Positions 42,373 through 52,842 of a stretch of DNA of 64,000 bases are shown one piece after another. Position numbers and translations under genes: made by a program. Source of the DNA: Eutreptiella sp. 'Long Island Sound 2002' (lineage: Eukaryota > Euglenozoa > Euglenophyceae > Eutreptiales > Eutreptiaceae); assembly GCA_964036045.1 (NCBI GenBank), contig OZ038381.1:148127596-148191595 (forward strand), given 5' to 3'. The stretch's first letter is position 1; each line of letters starts with the position of its first letter. A model generated the notes under the pieces. That model searched no databases, was not told the DNA's origin, and saw only the letters and a program-made list of their open reading frames with translations.

Positions 42373-42639
42373 GATGTGGTGTGTGTCTCCGCATTACTTG
42401 ATGCTCCTCATCCTCATTTGAGTTCTTGGCTCGGATACAAGGGGCTTTTCATCCTTTCTTTAGACTCCCCACGAGAGGTAGTCCCCCCAAGACAGTGTGC
42501 CTTTGTCAGTCAAAATGACCCTTTCTTTGTCATGCTTGTGCCCTGAATCCGCTGTTTGCTCTGCAAGGTGCCACCAAGCCAGCACAACTTCGCATTTATG
42601 CGGTCTAGGTCCCATGCCATGGCAAAATGCCCCCCCCCC

Positions 42640-43440
42640 CTATAAGACTATGCGCACACGTACAGCCGTAAACCACCAAGCACAAGGTGGAAAACACATC
42701 AATATTGCCTAAAATATGCTTTACATACCTAGCATGGTCATTTTGTGTGGTCACGATATCAAAAAAAGTCTCTAAAACTTCGAATTTTGAGCTGCACAAA
42801 GGTGAAAAATTGCAGAAGTACGTTGTGTACCAATCCTTTTCGACCCCCCCCCCCAACCGAGCCCAACACCCAAATAAGGTGAGAAATGCATCCATACTAC
42901 CGAAGACATGATTTACAAACCTTGGATGGTCATTTTGTGGGGTCGCGATATGAAAAAAAAGGTCTCCGAAACTTCACTTTTTGAGCTCCATAGGGTGAAA
43001 AAGTGCATTAGCTTGTGTACCAATAGCAGTTTGTGTACCAATCCCTTGGAAGACCCCCCACACCCCCGACCCAATGCCGAACTGCGGTGAAAAACACATA
43101 ATTGCTGCCTAAAACATGCTTCACATACCTTGGATGGCAATTTGATGTGTTGACAATAGTAAAAAAAAATGACCTTCCAAAAATTTGATATTTGGGCTGC
43201 CCAAAATGAAAAGCTGCACAAGCAGGTTGTGTACCAATGCCATGGGAGACCCCCCCCCGGCCGCACCCAATACCCAAATAAGGTGAAAAATACATCACTG
43301 CTGCCTAAAGCATGCTTTACATACCTTGGATTGTGGTCACAGTATCAAAAAAAACATATCTCGGAAGCTTCAATTTTTGGGCTGCATAGGGTAAAAAGCC
43401 GCTTAAGCGGGTTGTGCACTGCCCCATTCACTCATGTAAG
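42640..43440. repeat. Tandem repeat, unit about 190-210 bp, four copies
   Basis: TGCTTTACATACCTTGGATG-type words recur at 42,718, 42,908, 43,118 and 43,313. Each unit also has TTGTGTACCAAT, a C run and CCAAATAAGGTGAAAAA. Confidence 0.85.
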
Positions 43441-44930
43441 TCATTTTTTAGGGAAACAATCATTTCGCTTCCTTGGCATGCGTGTTGACCGGCCCTCTGC
43501 AAGGCTAAAGAATGCAAAAAAAGGTGCATTTGTATCCTATTAGGCATGTGCGGCCACAACATCCCCAGTTGCACCCCTTAGAGTGGGCCCTATGGGATCA
43601 CCAAGGTTGCCAAAACCGCCAACAAAGGAAAAATGAGTAACAACTGCATAGCCTGCAAGAGGGCTCGTCCCACTCCGCCGCATACAAACCCAATGGAGTC
43701 GGCACCCGGAAACACTGTCTCGGCCTAAAATGGAAAAAAACCAAAAGATTCATGATTTTGGACATAAAACAAGGGGGGGGATCATTTTCTTTTTTGACCC
43801 CCCTGCCACCCCCCACCCCCCTCCCACTAGCACCCCCTCAAAAAACGGGATTTTAAGTGGGGGGCCTGGGGCGTCCGGACCAAAAACTTATGGGGGGGGG
43901 TTTTGGACAAAATAATGGTTTTCCAAGGGGTTAAACCAGGAATTCAACCCCTTGTTGTAGGGTACACGAGGCCCAAGAAGGCCCCGATTCCGGGGGTATG
44001 TGGCGTTGTCGCATATACGCGGGCGAGGTAATTTTATGGAACTAGCCATTGACGAATCGCAATCAAATTATATTGCCTCTGACAAGGCACCTCAAAGAGA
44101 GGCTGACGGTCAGCTGACATTCAGTCGCTCAGTAAGGGAACCAATCACTCAGGCAGTCAATTGGTCAAGCAAGGAAGCAGGCAGCAACACACGGTTTGGC
44201 GTCTTTCACTGGTGGACGGACGCCAATACCCAGCAGAAACCGCCAACAGTTGAGCGGTAGAACACTCGAGGGGCGCCCGAAGCATCAATGATTCCATTCC
44301 CGGCCATTACCCTCACCTGCTGACGGCCATGAACCACTGAGCTCTTTTTTATGCAATCGCCATTCCATTCCTTCCCACGGGGGGGGACGTAGCAACGGGC
44401 CATACGCTGACCCCCTCCCACTTTCCAGCCAATCTCAGGGTGGGTGGGGGGGGGGGGGTGGGGGGGGGGGGGGGCTGGGTCTAGGGGGGGGTCTGGGCCG
44501 GCTGGAGGGGAGGGGGCCACCCGGACCCCAACATATATGGCTTAAAATGACCCCCTCATCGCGGTAGACATTTTTGCGGTATGTATGTTGGCAAAAAAAA
44601 ATTGTACAAGGGGGGAGGGGGGCATGGTAGGTGGTACTTGTGTTTAAGGGCATAGCACCCCCGAGTCAATTCCCGGCCACTGTTGCCAGTGGCGCCCCAC
44701 CCAGGCCGAACCATGCATGTTGTGAAGAAGGAGTTGATGTATGTTTCGAAACCCTTTGGAGGAGAGGGGGGGAAGGGTTTGCAACGCGCGCAACACACTT
44801 TTTTTTAAAAAAAAAGTTCTCTCCGCGCACTACGTGCCCACAACGTGTGCACGTACTATGCCCGCACACCGGTTGTACATCGTGTGCACCAACGCGCCGT
44901 GTGCCCGTCATGGGGTTGTCCTCCTTGGGG
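43441..44930. other. G-run-rich gap, no gene supported
   Basis: Contains long G runs, the densest at 44,440-44,520 (GGGTGGGTGGGGG-type). These could form quadruplexes on the plus strand. No protein domain seen. Confidence 0.35.
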
Positions 44931-45180
44931 CTACATCACCCCTGCATTCTCGGGGATCCCCAAAGAAAGGGGGACAAAATCAGAATTGGATGCCTAACCC
45001 GTGCCTTTTGGGAGGCCCACAAGTGGGCAGAAATGCTACATCACCCCTGCATTCTCGGGGATCCCCAAAGAAAGGGGGACAAAATCAGAATTGGATGCCT
45101 AACCCCCGCCTTTTGGGAGGCCCACAAGTGGGCGGAAATGCTACATCACCCCTGCATTCTCGGGGATCCCCAACAAAGGG
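44931..45180. repeat. Tandem repeat, unit 105 bp, 2.4 copies
   Basis: CTACATCACCCCTGCATTCT starts at 44,931, 45,036 and 45,141, exactly 105 bp apart, with very few differences. Low divergence suggests recent duplication. Confidence 0.9.
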
Positions 45181-45184
45181 GACA

Positions 45185-45345
45185 AAGTCAAACAAAAAAA
45201 GGCAAAAAAAAACAAAAACAAAAACTGTCCCATGGTGTCCCTGATCCTACCTACAGCCCTGCAGATAGCCCCCACTGGGGTTTGAACCCAGGACCTCCAA
45301 TTGCAGAGGCACTGCTTTACCACTAGGGTATGGCCCAGATCTGAC
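45185..45345 (-). mobile_element. tRNA-derived SINE
   Basis: On the minus strand a tRNA-like head (about 45,338-45,268) is followed by a short body and a T-rich tail of GTTTTTGTTTTTG type (45,225-45,185). Order and size fit a small SINE; a target duplication is not obvious. The head lacks a good acceptor stem and its anticodon arm has an 8-nt loop, so it is not a working tRNA. Confidence 0.55.
45275..45330 (-). promoter_or_regulatory. Internal RNA polymerase III A and B boxes
   Basis: Minus-strand TACCCTAGTGGT fits the A box with one mismatch, and GGTTCAAACCC fits the B box. They are about 42 nt apart, as in a tRNA gene. The T arm CTGGG/CCCAG is perfect (45,275-45,291). Confidence 0.6.
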
Positions 45346-46110
45346 ATACCTCTGCACAGGGGTGGTATTCATATTTTGTCCAATTTGGTTTTCATCCACT
45401 ATTGGGTTCTCCTCCAAAAATTGAGCATTTTGAGTATAGACACATGGGGTGGAAACCCATTTTTTCACCCTGTACTAAGTCAAGCAAAATTTCCTTAGGG
45501 CGCCTTAGTTGCGGGGGTAGTTGGCGTCCAGGACCCGCCCCCTCCCCCCCATGACAACAACTTGACATGCTTCGGTGACAATTCTGAGCATGCTTTGCCC
45601 CGGTGTAAACACCAGCTATGGGTCCATCCCTCAAAGAACAATGAATAGTCCATACTAACATGTGTTAGTGAAAAAGTATCATTGGTGGATGAAAAAGGTT
45701 GCGCGTGTGTTCCAGCCCCTTTCTGAACCCCCCCCCCCCCTATTTCAGGGTTGGGGTGACGCAGGCCATGGCATTAGAAAAAAAAGAGAGGATGTAGCAC
45801 CCCACCCAGGCCCCCCGTTGGCACAAAATACTCGGATGAAGATGTCAAATCTGATGCATCAGAGGAATCAGAAATCAGAACTAAACATCCCCCCTATTCA
45901 ATATTACCCCCCCTCCCCCGCGTTTCAATATACCTTCTGGGGTAAATTGACTGACAGGGGGTATTCAATATACCCCCCCTCGTAGAAAGATGTCACACGA
46001 AAGGAGCACACACAAAGCAAGGCAGCCGGACGCCAAATGCACATTTCTTGGTCACAAGGGAAATCGCCACTCTCTATTGACTATTGTCTATCGGGCTGCA
46101 GGCTGAAAGT
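45346..46110. other. No gene supported
   Basis: Short frames and two C-rich runs only. A word related to GGGGGTATTCAATATACCCC near 45,890-45,980 occurs twice in imperfect form. Confidence 0.3.
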
Positions 46111-46111
46111 A

Positions 46112-46680
46112 TGAGGCAATGCTATGTTGCAAAGCACCAGCGCTCTTCGGCCTTGGCTTGGGCTTTGCCACAGGTTCTGCAGCCGTTACCTGTGGTGCAA
46201 CAAACTTGTACCGCAAACCCCTAATTTTAGCGGAGGTTGGGTCAAAGTACCCATTGACATGACAAGCTTCTTCAAGCCTTTTGGGATATCCAACTTCTCA
46301 CGGCAACACATGTAAGTGGCACGCAACCATTGCAGCATGAGCGACACAAGCCTTGTTGGAGGTACATTGGCACCAATTGGCAATGCCTCAAACCATGGCG
46401 TATCATCATGAGTGGCAAAATATTCATCTCTGAAAAAAATGTGCTATGAAAAATGAGTTATGGCAAACCACAAGGAATGATTGCAACCTCACAAAATGCT
46501 TTTACATTGCCGAATCGGGTTGCAGTGGTGCCAGTAATGTGTCCCACAGCACAATCCATTACAACAAGTTTAGGCAGCCCTACCCCTCAGCCCAGGACTG
46601 ACATCACTCGTTGGGTGGCAGTTTTTGGAAAAAATGGGTTTTCAGTGACGGCAGATTGCCCAGTGTAGTGGATGACGCTC
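46112..46680 (-). pseudogene. Coding remnant
   Basis: Minus-strand blocks read PKLVVMDCAVGHITGTTATR (about 46,570-46,510) and then, in another frame, LPIGANVPPTRLVSLMLQWL and ATYMCCREKLDIPKGLKKLV to about 46,190. They look like exons of one decayed gene. No family assigned. Confidence 0.35.
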
Positions 46681-47092
46681 GTGCATGTTCAGCCCCGTTT
46701 TCTTCAACACACCGGCCCAGACATCTTTGATACACATCAGAATGTAGTTTCGGTTATTGCTTGATGAGCTGATACTGCGCAACTTTTGCATGTCGCCTGG
46801 CTCATACATTTCATCACCTGCTTAGAGCAAGCATCGACTCCTGGGAACCATAGAGAGTGAGTGCCTGCGCGTGCAATGGGAACATCTGCAGGATTCCTTG
46901 CATGGTTATAAGAACCAGTCTCTCTTGCTGAGGGAACCTCTTCAACCTACCATGCCATTGAATAAGGCCGATGACACCCCCCCGTTAGTTGCTCTCAGGT
47001 TTGTGCAGATCTCATCCTCGCTCACACTGTGTTCTGTGGTGTTGCATTGCATTTTCCCGCCGCTGTGTGTGGTTGGCCTACGCAGGGCCGTG

Positions 47093-47303
47093 TTGTGCTG
47101 TGCTGTGCTGTGCACTGTTGTGCTTGGCTGTGCTGTGCTATGCTGAGCGGAGCTGTGCTGTGTTCTGTTCTGTTGTGTTGTGTTGCATTGTGTCATGTCA
47201 TGCCGTGTTGTGTTGTGCCATGTCGTGTTGTGTTGTGTTGTGTTGTGTTGTGCTGTGTTGTGCTGTATTGTGTTGTGTTGTGCTGTGTTGTGTTGTATTG
47301 TGC
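47093..47303. repeat. (TGTTG/TGTGC)n microsatellite
   Basis: About 210 bp of TGTGCTGTGCTG and GTGTTGTGTTGTG words. The repeat gives long open frames on both strands that I do not treat as genes. Confidence 0.9.
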
Positions 47304-47309
47304 GGTGAG

Positions 47310-48720
47310 TGTTACATTGTGTCGACCCCTGCACCAAAGTGGCCAGGAAAAGGGGAGAGGGACGCTGGGGTGATGGGGGCCAAGTGTGAAGCCTTAAGGG
47401 GGGCAGGGGGTACGGTAATGGTGATGCCACGGGGTTCCCCAAGCTTGTTAGCCGCCATTCCGGTGTATTCAGGCACCCCCACGCCCCCATACTTCAAAAT
47501 TGTCGCAGGACCGTTGCCATCAGTGGCCGCCATGGGTAGTGGGTTATGCATATGCACGGAGAACCAGGGGCCGACAACCCTGACAACCATAAAATGCTGA
47601 GCCGAACTGCGGGCCCACCTTTGTAGGATTGTAACGATTTTTTTGACGGACAGTCTGCTGAGGAAGTCGCTTCAGATGTGCCCCGGGTCTTAGGGGGGCT
47701 ACCACTCCTCATCGCGCTGGGATATTGTGTACCGGGCGGTGAGTGCGCTATATCATGCCCGTTCTGCATGCATTTCAAGCTAACGTATTGATTGCCAAAA
47801 CTGGATGAACCACTAGTGGTGGCATCCACATAGAGATTGCCCAGAGTAAAGTCCTTGGGGGAGCTGGTAGGGCACATTCCAGCGATGGATGAGCTTGGGT
47901 ACAAGGGCATCCAAGCTCTCAAGCTCTGGGTTGAGCAAGAACTCCAGCAGCTCCTCATGCAGCCACGGCATCTCCACCCTTTAAAACCCTGGGTTGCCTC
48001 TGCCACAGCCCCACTCAATCAGGGGGGCCAGGGGAACTCCTTCGCCTCCTCTCCCAGATACCCCTGGTAACCTGCTTGACTTCAACGTACCCCTGGGGAA
48101 AGTGCCCCTTCCAAATGATGGTGTTGGCAGTGACAGCCCACACAGCTGAGCAGGGCTCCCGTGAGCGTGCATGTGGCGCCGGATGAGGTACCTTGCATTG
48201 GGTTATGGAGAAATCCCTGTGACACACAAGGAAACAACAAACCGTGCAACATGGAAAAGGGGAATGCATCATGTGCATTGGGACTGCAATGGCACAGGTG
48301 GTTTAAGTTAAGCCAATTTATGGATCAATGGGTAAAGTCCAACTGAACATTCTAGTAATGGGGCGTGCTGGTGTGAAACACAATCTGGTTGAACACAAGG
48401 AGATTTGCAATTTCACATGGCCCTGCCTCGGCACCCTCTTGCTCCTCTCTTGGAATGCCTCCACCACTTAGGCACCGCGCAAGGTCACAGGCACGCCAAC
48501 ACTGTGCCAAGGACGGCCCTCCCATTGTGACAAGCACGGACCCATATCCCAAATCCAAAGCTCGACGCCCATGGTATGGCATGGCCTGATGGTAATGAAA
48601 TGTGATGCGATTCGCATTTTGCTGGTCTGCTTGCCCATGATTCATATTTTCGTCCACCCCCCCCCCAATAAAGCCAGTAGGCTGGTGCTCAGCTGATTGT
48701 GTATGCAGATGATGGTGCAC
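47310..48720 (-). pseudogene. Coding remnant, one frame over 1.4 kb
   Basis: A single minus-strand frame reads 48,720-48,352 (LGYGSVLVTMGGPSLAQCWR, CEIANLLVFNQIVFHTSTPH), then stops, then 48,018-47,494 (AWMPLYPSSSIAGMCPTSSP, KDFTLGNLYVDATTSGSSSF), and after one more stop to about 47,310. Long in-frame stretches with plausible composition suggest a decayed gene. No domain recognised. Confidence 0.35.
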
Positions 48721-49419
48721 TGCCCCGCTTGCACGCCCTCGCCCACTGGACGCCCCTGCCCGTCCTTGGTGACTGGGGCACCTGCTGGATGCCAGTGCAC
48801 TCCCATTTGTAGGTGGTGTGATGTGAGTCTCCTGACTCTGTCAGAATCATTCTTACCCTGTGGGCCCTCACCACTGCACTGTCTGTCGGCCCACGCGTTC
48901 CTGAGGTTGCAGCAATCACTCTTCAAATGTCAGGGTTGCATGCCAGACACAAAATTGCTGGTGACTGGCCACTGTGTGGCGAAACCTTGTGAATTACATT
49001 AGGATCAGTGAATTTCAAGTTTCCCCTGATGTGGTTGGATGTGGTGGACTGGCTGGGGTTAGGTATGACCCAATGTCATCTCCTCACCCTGCGTGGTCAC
49101 CAGGTCATGGTTTTGGGAGGAGTGCAGTAGGCAACTTGCAGGAGCGCTCCGGGCTCAGATGCAACGTGCTCTCCTCGCAATGGGGTCTCCCCTGGTTCGA
49201 GGCCTCTGGCATAGGTGCGCCGCGCTCCAAGACATGCACCGTGCATGACCGCAGGCCAGCCCATGGCACACAGACACTGGCCCGTACACCGTGTACGCAG
49301 GGTCAGTCTTCCGGGAGTACCGTCCAGACTGTTTGTCTGCCGCCTGGACATGGTGCAGGCCTCAGAAATACCCGTTCCCGGAACGTTACCTTGCATTTAT
49401 CCCCGAAATGGACTGATTT
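48721..49419. other. No gene supported
   Basis: Frames of up to about 140 codons on both strands with no sign of which, if any, is real. Confidence 0.25.
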
Positions 49420-49790
49420 CGGAAAAATGGGGGAAAATGGGGGAAAGTGTGGGGAATTGTGGATGCTCGATGGAAAAATGGGGAATGTTTGGGGTGAAAA
49501 ACATGGTTTTCATTGGCAAAAAGGCTAGGGGGGGGGGGGGGGGTTTGAATTGGTGAAAGCTCCCGAGGAAAAAAGGGGGGAAATGGGGGGGAATGGGGGA
49601 AAATGGGGAAAAGTGTGGGAATTTTTGGCTGGTCGATGGAAAATTGGGGAATTTTGGGGCCGAAAAGGTCAAAAAACATGGTTTTGATTGGCAACAAGGC
49701 GAGGGTGGGGGGGGGGTGCATTGGCGAAGGCCCCTGAGGAAAAATGGGGGGAAATGGGGGGAAATGTGGAAACCAAACCAGTCCACCCTA
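49420..49790. repeat. Duplicated G-run block, period about 166-175 bp
   Basis: GAAAAATGGGGGAAAATGGG, TCGATGGAAAAATGGGG and ACATGGTTTTCATTGGCAA recur about 166-175 bp apart (49,467/49,633 and 49,501/49,676). The words recall the arms of the insertion at 25,428-26,508. Confidence 0.75.
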
Positions 49791-49879
49791 GCCCCACATT
49801 TGTTGTTATTTCCCCCCACCTCCCCCCATAACACCCCACTTCCCCCCATTTCCCTTTCCGCGCCGTTTGGATCTCACTC

Positions 49880-50809
49880 ACCCCATCAATGCTAAGGTAA
49901 GTGTGTAGGTGAGTATGAGCATGTGTAGACACCCCCGCTCCTACCAGTGTGCCAGGCGGCCGTGGGCCTGCCTGCACACCCTTGTGTCTCGTAGGGGACA
50001 GAGGGGTACAGCGGGGTCCACAGCAACGTCACGGAGACGAAGTATGGGCAAGGTGCGGGCGACGGAGTACAAGCGGATCAACATCGTAGCACCATCGGGC
50101 CAGGATGACGATAAGATGCGGGCGCGAAGCAAGATATCGGCGGGCGACGAAGCGGCAATATAGCTTGCAAGGGTGTTAGGGCACCTGTCTGAGGAACGGA
50201 GTGCACGCCTCTCGCCTTTGTGGCTGTCGAGGTGAGCAAACCGCCTGAGAGCGGGTGCCCAGGCGCCCGCCAAGCACGCCAAAGCCGCCGACGCCAGCAA
50301 AGGCGCTGCAAGTTGTACCAACGTCGACGTGAGAGTCATGCACGCGGGCCCTCAGGGCAGGGCATCAGTGAGGGCTAGGACGCCAGCCTTGATGGTAGGG
50401 CAACATGTGCGTTGAGGAAGCGGGGCCCGAGGGCGGGGTGTCATGAACATGGAGGGCACCGCAAGTCAGATGCAGGCAAAAGGTGGTCGCAGGGAGGACG
50501 AGATGAAGACGCCGAGCGAGCATAGCGCAGGCCGAACGCGAGCGTGCTGTAGGGGCAAAGCAGGACAACGACGGGCGCGATGCACACACCGTGAAGAGTA
50601 TTAGCAGACCGGGAGCCATGCGGGAAGCTTAGGCGGCGAGAGAGGCTGTACATGGAGTATCAGCGGGAAGCGCGGGCGACAGGCGAATCCAGCGACGTCG
50701 AGTTGATTGCAGGTCCAGTGATCTTTTCTGTACAACACAATGGTAGTCCCGTCATGTCGCACAACATGGCTACATGGCAGACAATGTGTACCGACCAAGG
50801 GCTGGCCAT
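49880..50809. other. Gap upstream of the intact 302-codon frame
   Basis: Minus-strand and plus-strand frames are short and unconvincing. Sequence is GC-balanced with purine-rich GACGACGGGCG words. Confidence 0.3.
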
Positions 50810-51120
50810 GGGTGCTACCTCTTGACAGATGACGTGTACTACAGCACATGACGCGTACCACTCCCGGCTAGGCGACAGCCGGTGGCAGGAGGCGTGTACT
50901 GCAGCACACGACGCGTACCCACTTGCGCGGCATAGAGGCCGTACGGGGATGGCGTGTACTGCCGGGGTAAGCTGTAGATGTGACCAGAGACTCGGTAGGC
51001 CGCAGTAGAGTGGGACAGAAGAGCACGACGGCATGACCGCTGTACTGTAACAGAGGACACATACCCAATGGCGCTGCACTAAAGCCCTACAGGGGAGGCG
51101 TGTACTGCAACAAAGACACG
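50810..51120. repeat. Irregular tandem repeat ahead of the intact frame
   Basis: GCGTGTACTGCAGCACACGA-type words recur at irregular spacing of about 60-70 bp. The position just upstream of an intact gene could make it a promoter region or part of an element terminus. Confidence 0.5.
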
Positions 51121-51210
51121 GGTGTAGATGAACTGCAATGAGGCAGGGAAAATGACCGCAAATGCACACGGCCGCACCACCCTCACTGTGCTCACAGGCA
51201 TCCACACACA

Positions 51211-52119
51211 ATGTCCGAGAACGGGTCAGACAGTGACGGGGTGAATCCCCGGGTGCATGAGGCCCTGGACCGCAAAATCAAGTACACGCTGGAGACATTT
51301 GAGCGGCTCATAGTCCGGGAGAGTAACGTCGAGCCGGTGTTCCGCGATGGGGCAGTCAAGCTGTCGTACGATGAAATTCTGACGGCGGGGACCAAGGCCT
51401 CGTTGATCCTTCAGCTGTGGCTAGCGACACCGCATCCGTCGGATAGTGAACGAGCGCGGCTAGCCAACAGCGAGCACCAGCCGGCAGTGCAATTGATGGC
51501 TGTAGCGCTGCAGGTGCTCACAGCGGACCAGTTGCAAGAGGTGGCGAAGTCTCTGGTCATGCCCCTAGATGCCGTCCGCACTGGTGGCAGGATGACGGTG
51601 CCTGCCAAACGGAAGGTCGTGCTGCGCTGCACCTGGGAGGCAGCAGAGGTCGATGCGTGCATGGTGGCAGCACTGGACGACGCCACCGTGGAGCGACTCT
51701 ATCGACGGGTAGCGTGGAAGCCGATTATGCAGCAGCTCGTCGATGCAATCTACCCCAAGAACAACACAATAGTACAATCACCGTCCACCGCGGACCAACC
51801 TCGTGCGCACAGCCCGCGACCGACAGCTGATCGTCAAGACAGCGCCACGCCCTGCAACCTTCACCTTCACAACCGTCAAGCAAAATTCCACGCGCGCACT
51901 GGGCTACCGCAGAGTGGTGACCAGGGACACCAGCGAGATGCAGATTACCAGGCCCGGCAAGGGGTGGCAGCGTTGCAGAGACAAAGTGCGCAACGGGGCC
52001 CCCTGCTAACCACAGACACAGAAGTGCTCATTGATACAGGTAGTGCAATGCTTGCCCAGGCAGGTGAAGCCAACACAACGCTGGAGGTCTTGGCTGACCT
52101 GCCCACGGAACGCGATTAG
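51211..52119 (+). CDS. Intact 302-codon gene, possibly gag-pro-like
   Basis: One of the cleanest frames in the window. ATG at 51,211 is preceded by ACACACA. The protein starts MSENGSDSDGVNPRVHEALD, has a helical charged region of about 170 residues (KIKYTLETFERLIVRESNVE, AVQLMAVALQVLTADQLQEV, WEAAEVDACMVAALDDATVE) and then a disordered Gln/His/Arg-rich middle. It ends near LLTTDTEVLIDTGSAMLAQA. VLIDTGSA resembles the active-site DTG(S/A) of retroviral-type aspartic proteases, and an N-terminal helical domain plus basic linker would fit a Gag. Only the first protease motif is present, so this may be chance or a truncated or spliced gene. No reverse transcriptase follows in frame. Confidence 0.55.
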   Translation: MSENGSDSDGVNPRVHEALDRKIKYTLETFERLIVRESNVEPVFRDGAVKLSYDEILTAGTKASLILQLWLATPHPSDSERARLANSEHQPAVQLMAVALQVLTADQLQEVAKSLVMPLDAVRTGGRMTVPAKRKVVLRCTWEAAEVDACMVAALDDATVERLYRRVAWKPIMQQLVDAIYPKNNTIVQSPSTADQPRAHSPRPTADRQDSATPCNLHLHNRQAKFHARTGLPQSGDQGHQRDADYQARQGVAALQRQSAQRGPLLTTDTEVLIDTGSAMLAQAGEANTTLEVLADLPTERD

Positions 52120-52280
52120 TGTGGCCTCCTGGCCCGCCTCACCAGCAATCGGGCGAGCAGCTCTAGAGCATTTTGGCAGACTGGAAACAGGCCGCGAGTC
52201 GAGAAGTGCTGCGCATATGAGCAGATCGACGAGCAGCACAGCGTGAGGCACAAACCTCAAAAACCGCAACATCCAACAAG

Positions 52281-52568
52281 ATGGTCCGAGCGGTTAGGCG
52301 AGACAATGAGAGTCGAGGAGACTTCGAAGTTGTGACCGACCATACAGGAGCCCTCGGGGCAATTTGGATACGGCTGGTAAAAGGATGTGAGCCAGCAGAC
52401 CTACTGCGAGAGCAAAAGTTGGTCCTTACGTACAGCAACGTCGAACAAATGTGGGGACAAGTGGTACAAATGTGTGACAAGTGCAATTCCCGCCAGTTCA
52501 TGCAAGTAGTGGTTGACCAAGACAGCATCACCGCCGCACCGCAAGGCCAACAAGAAATCACCCTATGA
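52281..52568 (+). CDS. Short frame downstream, unknown
   Basis: 95 codons (MVRAVRRDNESRGDFEVVTD, LREQKLVLTYSNVEQMWGQV, MCDKCNSRQFMQVVVDQDSI). The CDKC pair could be half of a zinc site. It lies 160 bp after the 302-codon gene, on the same strand and with similar composition, so it may be a second exon or a partner gene. Confidence 0.35.
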   Translation: MVRAVRRDNESRGDFEVVTDHTGALGAIWIRLVKGCEPADLLREQKLVLTYSNVEQMWGQVVQMCDKCNSRQFMQVVVDQDSITAAPQGQQEITL

Positions 52569-52842
52569 CTACAACCCTACGACGGACCAGACGGCCTTAG
52601 GGGCACAAAGTTCACCGTCCGGCGATGGGACAATTTGCGCATTTTGGTGGAGGCAGCTAAGTCACTTTGGAGGGGGATGAGCCAGCTGAACTCCATGCTT
52701 GGTGCACAGGATTTTGTGCCCTACACCGAAGGTGTCAACCCAAGGGGTTGTGACCTGGGTTGCGAGGGGGGGGGAGGGAGTGCAGGTGGAACACCCAGGG
52801 GAAAAGCAAATGTCTCCGGTTGAGAGGCATCTATTTAATTGG

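Larger units (their letters stand above)
28369..52839. mobile_element. 24.5-kb insertion splitting the LINE RNase H domain
   Basis: The LINE reading ...PNGDTL|G is broken after CCCTGG (28,363-28,368) and resumes at 52,843 as ...GWGALVAYAQVV, with TGG repeated at 52,840-52,842. The inserted sequence starts TAAATTACTC and ends CTATTTAAT, with no convincing terminal inverted repeat and no LTRs. It contains two family II/IV transposase-like genes, a SINE, satellites and an intact 302-codon frame, so it may itself be a nest of elements. Confidence 0.55.

Noticed and set aside
46942-47373. Cys/Val-rich and His/Asn/Thr-rich frames at 47.0-47.4 kb
   Set aside because: Translation of a TGTTG microsatellite.
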